This document shows, piece after piece, positions 33,383 through 39,338 of a stretch of DNA of 39,338 nt (position 1 is its first letter; the number at the start of each line of letters is the position of its first letter). A model generated the notes under the pieces. It was not told the DNA's origin. It was given only the letters and a program-made list of their open reading frames with translations, and made no database searches. A program made the translations under genes and the position numbers. Source of the stretch: Alphaproteobacteria bacterium (GTDB lineage: Bacteria > Pseudomonadota > Alphaproteobacteria > Micropepsales > Micropepsaceae); assembly GCA_020852655.1 (NCBI GenBank), contig JADZAI010000053.1:1-39338 (forward strand), given 5' to 3'.

Positions 33383-34101
33383 GCGAGGTGCTGTTCGCCA
33401 TCCCCTCCAAGGGCCGCCTCAAGGAGGACTGCTTCGCCCTGCTCGCCGGCGCCGGCCTCGCGGTCGCGCCGCCCGACGAGCGCTCCTACGAGACGACGAT
33501 CCCGGCCCTGCCCGGCGTCCGGATCATCCTCATCTCGGCATCCGAGATCGCCGACCGCCTGGCGCGCGGCGATTTCGATGCCGGCATCACCGGCGAGGAC
33601 GTGATGCGCGAGCGCATGGGCCATCTCGACGGCGCCGAGCGGCGTGACGACGTGCAGGCGATCGGCACCGGCGGTCCACTGCGCGTGCGGCGGCTCGGCT
33701 TCGGCCCGGCGCGCCTCGTCGTCGCGGCGCCGATGGCCTGGGTCGACTGCGAGACGATGGATGACCTGCGCGAGATTTCCGCCGAGATCCGCCGCCGGCA
33801 GCACCGGCCACTGCGCGTCGCGACGAAATATGTGCGGCTGACCCGCGCCTTCTTCGCCCGCCACCTCGTGACCGACTACCGCATCGTGCTCTCGACCGGC
33901 GCCACCGAGGCCGCCCCGGCGAGCGGGCTTGCCGACGTCATCGTCGACATCACGACCTCCGGCGCGACGCTGCGCGACAACAAGCTCGCCATCCTCTCCG
34001 ACGGCGAGATGTTCGCCTCCGAAGCCTGCCTCTTCCTCACCGCCCGCAGCGCCGACCCCAGCCCCGCCCTCGCCACCCTGCGCCGGCGCCTTGCGGCCTG
34101 A
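33379..34101 (+). CDS. hisG: ATP phosphoribosyltransferase, short form
   Basis: This 240-aa catalytic subunit performs the first step of histidine synthesis (ATP plus PRPP). It begins with GTG at 33379 (overlap GTGA with the hisZ stop). Motifs are MSEVLFAIPSKGRLKEDCFA, DFDAGITGEDVMRER, RVATKYVRLTRAFFA and the PRPP loop DVIVDITTSGATLRDNKL. It lacks the C-terminal regulatory ACT-like domain, as expected when HisZ is present. It ends 4 nt from the convergent S9 peptidase gene. Confidence 0.96.
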   Translation: MSEVLFAIPSKGRLKEDCFALLAGAGLAVAPPDERSYETTIPALPGVRIILISASEIADRLARGDFDAGITGEDVMRERMGHLDGAERRDDVQAIGTGGPLRVRRLGFGPARLVVAAPMAWVDCETMDDLREISAEIRRRQHRPLRVATKYVRLTRAFFARHLVTDYRIVLSTGATEAAPASGLADVIVDITTSGATLRDNKLAILSDGEMFASEACLFLTARSADPSPALATLRRRLAA

Positions 34102-34105
34102 CGCG

Positions 34106-36148
34106 TCAGCGGCCGATATTCGCGTCGAGGAAGGCGATCACGCTCTGGAGCATCTTCAGCCGCGAGCTGTAGCGCTCCAGATGATGCCCCTCGCCGGGCA
34201 GCACGACCAGATCGGCCGTCTTGCCTGCCTGCTGCATCGCCGCTTCCATGATCTGCGACTGGGCAATCGGCACGACCTCGTCCTTGTCGCCGTGGATCAG
34301 CATCACGGGGATCGCGATCGCGGCGGCGTTCCTGGCGGCGGACTGGGCGTCGATGCCGCTGTTGTCGGCCGTCAGCTTGCCGATCTGGTCCTGCCAATAG
34401 TCATAGGCCGCATCGCCCTTCTCCTCGCGCTCCCAGCGCAGCATGGCGACGAGGTCGTAGATGCCGGCGCCGCCGACCGCGCAGGCATAGGTGCCCGGCC
34501 GGAAGGCCGCGCTGGCGATGGCCGCATACCCGCCGAAGGACCAGCCGAAAATGCAGACCCGCTTCGGGTCGGCGATGCCCTGCGACGCCGCATATTTCGC
34601 GGCGCCTTCGATGTCGTCCAGCACCGCCGTGTGCCAGTGCTGCCGGCCGGCATCCGCAAAGGCCTTGCCGAATCCGTACGAGCCGCGGAACTGCGGCTGG
34701 ATGACGGCATAGCCGCGCGACACGAAGGCCTGCACGAAGAGCGGATCGAACTCGACAAAGTCGCGCCATTCCGGGCCGCCGTGCGGGACGACGACGAGCG
34801 GCAGGTTCTTGCCGCCGCCCGGCGGCAGCGTCAGGAAAGCCTTGATCGGCGTGCCGTCCGCCGAGGTGTAGGTGACGGTCCGCGTCTGGCCGAGCGGCGC
34901 TCCGGCGAGGCGGCCATAGGCCTGCGTCAGCGGCACCATCGACGACTGCGTGACGTCGAAGAGATAGTAGGCGTCCGGCGTCGATGAGCTGCCCGCCTTG
35001 ATCGCGACGCGCGAGAAGTCGCGGGCGTGCGAAACGATCTCGATCGATTGGCCGGGCAAGGCCTCCGTCAGGAGCTGATAGGCCTTGCCCCAATTCGCAT
35101 TCAGGAAATGCGTGGCCCGTGCGTCGGCGGCGTACACCACGCCGTTGAGCTTGCCGTTATAGGCGTTCACCAGCGCAAAATGATTGGCGACGTTGTTCAC
35201 GGCGTAGCCACCGATATCGACATCAGGCCGCGTATAGATCGCGCGCGTGATGGCGCCGTCGGCAATGCGGACCTCGTAGAGGCCATATTTGTCGGCGTTG
35301 GCGCGCGTGGCAGCGTAGAAGCTCTGGCCGTCCTCGGTCAGCGCGACCGGAACGAATGCCGCCGACGTATCCCCGGTGTCGTAGTGCTTGTTGACGACGC
35401 GCCACGCATTGTCGCCCTTCGCACGAGCCCGTATCTGCACCAGGTCCGTCCGGAGGTCGCGGTCGAAGCGCGCCCACGCCACGCCGGTCGGGTCGACCAG
35501 CCAATCGACCGTCAGCGTGTGGTTTTCGGCCTTGCGGACGCGGTCCTTCGCACCCGACTGATCGCCGAACCGGTCGCCGCGCTCGACGAGCTCGGTCTCG
35601 CCCGTCATCACATTGGCCTTGAAGAGGCTGACGCTGCTGCCGTCGAAGGCGGACATCATGATGTGGTCGGGGTCGCCGACCATCAGGCTGGCGATCGGCT
35701 GGCCCATGATAGCGTTGTCGAGCAGCCGGTTGCTGTCGCCGAAGATGACGACGGGCGAGCTGCCATCCGGATTCATCGCGATCGTTCGCAACAGCGTCGC
35801 GGTCTGGCCGTAGAGCGGGTGGTCTGCCGGGACGCCGGTTACGGGCACGTCGGGCTTCGCCACCTGGGCGATCAGGCGCGCATCGCCCTTCCAGGCGAGA
35901 TTGAAGGCATTGTAGCCGGAGACAGGGATCGCATAGCCCTTCGGCGTGCCTTGCGAGAAATCCAGCACGGTGATGACCGAGTCGCGCGCGGTCTTTCCCG
36001 GGCCTGCCAGCGCGACGAAGCGGCCCGTCTCGGAGACCGACACTTCGGTCGTGGAGGGTCCGCTGGCGAAATCCTCCAGCGTCGCGGCGCGGGCCGCGCC
36101 GATCATCGCGAGGCAAAGTCCCGCCACCGCAGCCAGCATTCTGAACAT
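34106..36148 (-). CDS. S9-family prolyl oligopeptidase-type serine peptidase
   Basis: This 680-aa secreted protein has a signal peptide (MFRMLAAVAGLCLAMIGAARA), an N-terminal beta-propeller-like half (about 22-420, e.g. ISDPDHIMM-type repeats and SFYAATRANADKYGLYEVRI) and a C-terminal alpha/beta hydrolase domain. In the latter are VVVPHGGPEWRDFVEFDPLF, YAVIQPQFRGSYGFGKAFAD, nucleophile Ser537 in FGWSFGGYAA, the acid in IHGDKDEVVP and the His in GEGHHLE. This is the acylaminoacyl/dipeptidyl peptidase (S9C) arrangement. It is expected in the periplasm, digesting peptides. The start at 36148 gives the signal peptide; the open frame further upstream is antisense to the MBL gene. Confidence 0.93.
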   Translation of the reverse strand: MFRMLAAVAGLCLAMIGAARAATLEDFASGPSTTEVSVSETGRFVALAGPGKTARDSVITVLDFSQGTPKGYAIPVSGYNAFNLAWKGDARLIAQVAKPDVPVTGVPADHPLYGQTATLLRTIAMNPDGSSPVVIFGDSNRLLDNAIMGQPIASLMVGDPDHIMMSAFDGSSVSLFKANVMTGETELVERGDRFGDQSGAKDRVRKAENHTLTVDWLVDPTGVAWARFDRDLRTDLVQIRARAKGDNAWRVVNKHYDTGDTSAAFVPVALTEDGQSFYAATRANADKYGLYEVRIADGAITRAIYTRPDVDIGGYAVNNVANHFALVNAYNGKLNGVVYAADARATHFLNANWGKAYQLLTEALPGQSIEIVSHARDFSRVAIKAGSSSTPDAYYLFDVTQSSMVPLTQAYGRLAGAPLGQTRTVTYTSADGTPIKAFLTLPPGGGKNLPLVVVPHGGPEWRDFVEFDPLFVQAFVSRGYAVIQPQFRGSYGFGKAFADAGRQHWHTAVLDDIEGAAKYAASQGIADPKRVCIFGWSFGGYAAIASAAFRPGTYACAVGGAGIYDLVAMLRWEREEKGDAAYDYWQDQIGKLTADNSGIDAQSAARNAAAIAIPVMLIHGDKDEVVPIAQSQIMEAAMQQAGKTADLVVLPGEGHHLERYSSRLKMLQSVIAFLDANIGR

Positions 36149-36250
36149 GCAAATTCCCCTGAACGCGACCTGCAACTTACAAGGGTGGCGCGGAAACGGG
36201 AAGGCTGCGACAAGGAGGCTCCCGCTTTTCCAACCGATCCTCGCCCGCCC

Positions 36251-36949
36251 ATGCAGACCGAGATGCCGCTCAACGCCGTGATCGTGCCGGTCACGGCCTA
36301 TCAGCAGAACTGCACCTTGCTGTGGTGCACGAAGACCATGCGGGGGGCGTTCGTCGATCCCGGCGGCGACATCGCGCGGCTGAAGGCCATCGCGCAGGAC
36401 CGCGGCGTGACGGTCGAGAAGATCCTCGTCACGCACGGCCACGGCGATCATTGCGGGATGGTGGCGCAACTGGCCGAGGATCTCGGCGTGCCGATCGAAG
36501 GCCCGCACAGGGACGACCTCTTCTGGATCGAGCGGCTGACCGAGGCCGGGCCGCGCATGGGGATGACCGGCACGCGCCCGTTCACGCCGGACCGCTGGCT
36601 GGAGAACGGCGATACCGTCACGGTCGGCGAACTCACGCTGAACGTCATCCACTGCCCCGGCCACACGCCCGGCCATGTCGTCTTCCACAGCCCGGACGTG
36701 CGCCTCGCGCTGGTCGGCGACGTGCTGTTCCAGGGTTCGATCGGACGCACCGACTTCCCCAAAGGCGACCACGAGACGCTGATCCGCTCGATCGTCGAGC
36801 GCCTTTGGCCGCTCGGCCCCGAGACGGCCTTCGTCCCCGGCCACGGGCCGATGTCGAGCTTCGGGCGCGAGCGCCAGACCAACCCCTTCGTCGCCGACCA
36901 GGTGCTGAGCCGCGGCCTGCCCGGCGCGGTGACGCACGGCCCCGGCTAG
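36251..36949 (+). CDS. MBL-fold hydrolase (YcbL/GloB-like)
   Basis: This 232-aa metallo-beta-lactamase-fold protein has AYQQNCTLLWC near the N-terminus, the metal motif THGHGDHCGM (first loop Gly in place of the usual His-x-His spacing is normal in this group), HCPGHTPGHVVFHS, VGDVLFQGSIGRTDFPKGDH and the final VPGHGPMSSFGRER. This is the glyoxalase II / YcbL-type pattern, so thioester (S-lactoylglutathione-like) hydrolysis is probable. ATG 36251 is used; ATG 36263 (MPLNAV) is also possible. It is divergent from the S9 gene. Confidence 0.92.
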   Translation: MQTEMPLNAVIVPVTAYQQNCTLLWCTKTMRGAFVDPGGDIARLKAIAQDRGVTVEKILVTHGHGDHCGMVAQLAEDLGVPIEGPHRDDLFWIERLTEAGPRMGMTGTRPFTPDRWLENGDTVTVGELTLNVIHCPGHTPGHVVFHSPDVRLALVGDVLFQGSIGRTDFPKGDHETLIRSIVERLWPLGPETAFVPGHGPMSSFGRERQTNPFVADQVLSRGLPGAVTHGPG

Positions 36950-37013
36950 TCCCGGCCGGAGCCGCGTGTTAGCGGGGCGCGCAGCGTTATTCGGATTGGG
37001 ACGAAGCGGGTAC

Positions 37014-37646
37014 ATGATCGAGGCTGTCATCTGGGATTTCGGCGGGGTGATCACGACCTCGCCGTTCGAGGCGTTCGCCCGCTTCGAGCGCGAGCGCGGC
37101 CTGCCGGCCGACATCATCCGCCGCACCAACGCGGCCAATCACTGGGAGAATGCCTGGGCGAAATTCGAACGCGCCGAAGTGGACCTCGAAACCTTCGACG
37201 GCCTCTTCGCGACGGAATCGAAGGCGCTGGGGGCCGAGGTGCGCGGCAAGGACGTGCTGCCGCTGCTGTCCGGCGACATCCGGCCCGAGATGGTGGAGGC
37301 GCTGCGGCTGGTGAAGGCGGCGTTCAAGACCGGCTGCATCACCAACAATCTGCCGGCCAACCAGATCGGCAGCGCCACCGGCCGCACGCTCTATGTCGCC
37401 GAGGTGATGGCGCTGTTCGACCATGTGATCGAGTCGGCGAAGATCGGCCTGCGCAAGCCCGATCCGCGCATCTACGCGATGATGCTCGACGCGCTGAAGG
37501 TGGACCCCAAGAACTGCATCTATCTCGACGATCTCGGCGTCAACCTGAAGCCGGCGCGCGAACTCGGCATGACGACGATCAAGGTGGTCGATGCGCCGCA
37601 GGCGCTGGCCGACCTCGAAGCCGCAACCGGGCTGACGCTGCGATGA
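37014..37646 (+). CDS. HAD-superfamily hydrolase (ACAD10 / epoxide hydrolase N-domain-like)
   Basis: This 210-aa HAD-IA protein has motif [12 protein letters not shown]: the nucleophile Asp is present, while the second Asp of DxD is Gly, as in the sEH N-terminal/ACAD10-like group. Motif II is CITNN, the motif III Lys is in KIGLRKPDP and motif IV is [14 protein letters not shown] phosphatase-like activity is expected but the substrate is unknown. ATG 37014 gives the family start [11 protein letters not shown]; the upstream ATG/GTG at 36966 adds a non-conserved stretch. Its stop overlaps dapB by 4 nt (ATGA). Confidence 0.92.
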   Translation: MIEAVIWDFGGVITTSPFEAFARFERERGLPADIIRRTNAANHWENAWAKFERAEVDLETFDGLFATESKALGAEVRGKDVLPLLSGDIRPEMVEALRLVKAAFKTGCITNNLPANQIGSATGRTLYVAEVMALFDHVIESAKIGLRKPDPRIYAMMLDALKVDPKNCIYLDDLGVNLKPARELGMTTIKVVDAPQALADLEAATGLTLR

Positions 37647-38431
37647 GCCGCCCGGTCGCCGTCGTCGTCTCGGGCGCCGCCGGCCGCATGGGCCAGGCGG
37701 TGATCGAGGCGATCGCCGCCGAGCCGCGCACCCGCCTGCACGCGGCGCTCGAACGCGAGGGCAGCCCGGCCCTGGGCCAGGTCGTGCAGGGCGATATCGC
37801 GATCACCGCCGACGGGCTCCAGGCGCTGCTGCATGCCGATGCGCTGATCGATTTCTCCACCCCCGCCTCCACCGTGGCGCTGGCCGGCCTCGCGGCGCAG
37901 GCCCGGGTGACGCATGTCATCGGCACGACCGGCCTCTCGGAGGACGACCAGAAGCGCATCGTCGCCGCCTCACGCCATGCCCCGATCATCCAGTCGGGCA
38001 ATTTCTCGCTCGGCGTGAACCTGCTGGCCTCGCTGGTGCGGAAGGCGGCGGAGACGCTGGGGCCGGCCTTCGACATCGAGATCGTCGAGATGCATCACCG
38101 CCACAAGGTCGACGCGCCGTCGGGCACGGCCTTGCTGCTCGGCCGCGCCGCGGCCGCCGGGCGGAACCGGCCGCTGGAAGAGCTGCGCACGCCGCCCCGC
38201 GACGGCCATACCGGCCCGCGGCCCGAGGGCAGCATCGGCATGGCGAGCCTGCGCGGCGGTTCGGTGGTCGGCGACCACACCGTGACCTTCGCCGCCGACC
38301 ACGAGCGGATCGAGCTGACGCACCGCGCCGAGTCGCGCGGCATCTTCGCCCGCGGCGCGATCGCCGCGGCGCTGTGGGGCCAGGGCAAAAATCCCGGCCT
38401 CTATGCGATGCAGGACGTGCTCGGCCTTTAG
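37643..38431 (+). CDS. dapB: 4-hydroxy-tetrahydrodipicolinate reductase
   Basis: This 262-aa enzyme of the diaminopimelate/lysine pathway has the NAD(P) site [39 protein letters not shown], and the catalytic/substrate motif [16 protein letters not shown] (His-His and Lys). The last residues ([11 protein letters not shown]) match the family end. The ATG overlaps the HAD stop, so the two are co-translated, although the HAD protein has no known lysine role. The stop (TAG 38429-38431) overlaps the convergent DUF2244 stop. Confidence 0.97.
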   Translation: MSRPVAVVVSGAAGRMGQAVIEAIAAEPRTRLHAALEREGSPALGQVVQGDIAITADGLQALLHADALIDFSTPASTVALAGLAAQARVTHVIGTTGLSEDDQKRIVAASRHAPIIQSGNFSLGVNLLASLVRKAAETLGPAFDIEIVEMHHRHKVDAPSGTALLLGRAAAAGRNRPLEELRTPPRDGHTGPRPEGSIGMASLRGGSVVGDHTVTFAADHERIELTHRAESRGIFARGAIAAALWGQGKNPGLYAMQDVLGL

Positions 38432-38904
38432 GCGTCGGCGAGCGCGCGGAGCCGCAGGGCGAGCGCGTCGCGCAGCGCGATCGCGACCTCCCGGCGCTCG
38501 CGCGGGCTCAGGAACTCGGCGACCGTCACGCCCTTGCCGTGCGTGGTGATCGTCACCCGGCCGCGCGGCCGGTCGTCGACGCCGACCCGCACCCAGGACG
38601 GCTCGAACGACCATTCGCGCGCGCTGCCCCTGGGATCGACATGGGTCACGGTGAGCGCCGCCTGGTCGAGCCGGATGCGCTCGAAGGTGCGGCCGGAGCG
38701 ATAGTTCAGGCGGAAGGCGTAGACAAGGCCGAGAATGTCGAGGCCCAGGAATGGCAGGATCGGCCAGCCCCCCGCCATCGTCAGCCGAAGCGCCAGGAAG
38801 CCGTTCAGCGCGACCAGGGCCGCCAGCATGACGACGAAGCCGCGCCGGTCGAGCGAGCGGTTGGGGGTCAGCGTGGCGTCGAAGAAGGACCGCGAGGCGG
38901 GCAT
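38428..38904 (-). CDS. DUF2244 membrane protein
   Basis: This 158-aa protein has [20 protein letters not shown] and two close helices (about 22-40 and 45-62, with [20 protein letters not shown] between). These are followed by a cytosolic beta-rich part ([20 protein letters not shown] ... [12 protein letters not shown]). This is the DUF2244 (PF10003) layout, often found next to nth in alphaproteobacteria as here. Function is unknown. The start at 38904 is chosen because upstream frame text is antisense to nth. Confidence 0.9.
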   Translation of the reverse strand: MPASRSFFDATLTPNRSLDRRGFVVMLAALVALNGFLALRLTMAGGWPILPFLGLDILGLVYAFRLNYRSGRTFERIRLDQAALTVTHVDPRGSAREWSFEPSWVRVGVDDRPRGRVTITTHGKGVTVAEFLSPRERREVAIALRDALALRLRALADA

Positions 38905-38979
38905 GGCCCTTGGTAGGCCGGGCCGAAGCCGCGGTCGAGAGGCTTGGCGCAGCAGCGCAAGCCGCGCATAGCTTGCGCC

Positions 38980-39338
38980 ATGATGAAGCCCGCTGCCGTC
39001 GAGGAATTCTTCGCCCGCCTCGCCAAGGCCATGCCCGAGCCGAAAGGCGAACTGGAACACGTCAATCCCTACACGCTGCTGGTCGCCGTCGTGCTGTCGG
39101 CGCAGGCGACCGACAAGGGCGTCAACAAGGCGGCCGGACCGCTCTTCAAGGTCGCCGACACGCCGGAGAAGATGGTGGCGCTCGGCGAGGACAAGGTCCG
39201 CGACTATATCAACGTGCTCGGCCTGTCCAATCTGGCGTCGGAGGCGCTGCGAGACAGCCGCACCGGGAAGAACACGCTCCATCGGCTTGACGGATTGTTC
39301 CGGCAATCGGTGTTCGGACGACTGGCCGGATACGAGGA
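38980..39338 (+). pseudogene. nth: Endonuclease III gene, broken after codon 82 and fused to transposase sequence
   Basis: ATG 38980 opens MMKPAAVEEFFARLAKAMPE, then HVNPYTLLVAVVLSAQATDK and VRDYINVLGL, the typical N-third of Nth, the Fe-S DNA glycosylase/AP lyase of base excision repair. The next expected text (LYRxKAKN) is missing. After codon 82 (39225) the same open frame instead reads ALRDSRTGKN and LFRQSVFGRLAGYE, which looks like a transposase. The helix-hairpin-helix, catalytic Lys and Asp and the 4Fe-4S cysteines are absent up to the window end. This Nth is therefore disrupted, unless the window edge reflects a misassembly. Confidence 0.8.
39226..39338 (+). mobile_element. Partial IS1380-family transposase, in frame with nth
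   Basis: The translation from about 39226 gives SNLASEALRDSRTGKNTLHR and GLFRQSVFGRLAGYE. The RTGKN, then RQSVxxRLAGYED string is typical of IS1380-family transposases some 60-90 residues from their start. The transposase N-terminus and any left terminal repeat are not present between nth codon 82 and this text. The insertion was therefore followed by deletion, or the junction is an artefact. The element runs off the window. Confidence 0.65.

Noticed and set aside
35027..36250. N-terminal extension of the MBL hydrolase to 640 aa
   Set aside because: The extension is antisense to the S9 peptidase gene; MBL homology starts at 36251.
36149..37138. N-terminal extension of the S9 peptidase to 1010 aa
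   Set aside because: The added part is antisense to the MBL gene, and the signal peptide begins at 36148.

Overview
The window is GC-rich chromosomal DNA (my impression is well over 60% GC) of an alphaproteobacterium. The signs are the hisS-hisZ-hisG operon with an alphaproteobacterial-type HisRS, a dapB / DUF2244 / nth neighbourhood, a sigma32-type dnaK promoter, and dispersed GC-rich intergenic repeats. I cannot name the genus. Most of the window is ordinary vertically inherited gene content with short gaps and many 1-4 nt gene overlaps. There is no phage, CRISPR array, rRNA or tRNA that I can see.

Layout. 1-813: 5' part of dnaK (minus) with a heat-shock promoter behind it. 1125-2102: YpfJ-type zinc peptidase. 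2103-7538 (minus): an SH3 periplasmic protein, two tandem DUF4424 secreted proteins, and a Nat-type ABC exporter (ATPase plus permease). 7720-9901: a D-2-hydroxyacid dehydrogenase and an M48 lipoprotein protease. 9906-12798 (minus): a three-gene polyprenyl-phosphate-sugar cassette (GT-C-like protein, GT2, GtrA). 12881-14915 (minus): two GYF_2-domain secreted proteins and moeB. 14962-16570 (plus): an SDR epimerase, an eRF1-like small protein and a 52-aa protein. 16567-17307 (minus): an alpha/beta hydrolase. 17376-17836: a hicAB module whose hicA has a one-base frameshift. 17954-19966: thrS. 19967-20557: an intergenic block with a hairpin and an inverted-repeat element. 20558-24361: a pair of acyl-CoA dehydrogenases, a ParD/ParE-like toxin-antitoxin pair, and an SDR-fold gene carrying the complete halohydrin dehalogenase signature. 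24550-25098: infC with a probable CTG start. 25172-28726 (minus): a small secreted helical protein, an S41-type protease, a lipoprotein, bfr and bfd, the last behind a Fur-type promoter. 28892-30721: a TIR-TM-TPR protein. 30813-34101: hisS-hisZ-hisG. 34106-36148 (minus): an S9 peptidase. 36251-38431: MBL hydrolase, HAD hydrolase, dapB. 38428-38904 (minus): DUF2244. 38980-end: nth, which after codon 82 runs in frame into what looks like an IS1380-family transposase fragment.

The most interesting points are the halohydrin dehalogenase candidate, translationally coupled to a toxin gene; the infC CTG start; the nth/IS1380 chimera; the hicA frameshift; the TIR-TM-TPR protein sharing an upstream region with Fur-controlled bfd; the tandem DUF4424 / ABC exporter locus; and the two intergenic inverted-repeat elements. 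Nothing here is a clearly new multi-gene defence or mobile system. The dehalogenase operon and the DUF4424 exporter locus are the closest to undescribed biology.
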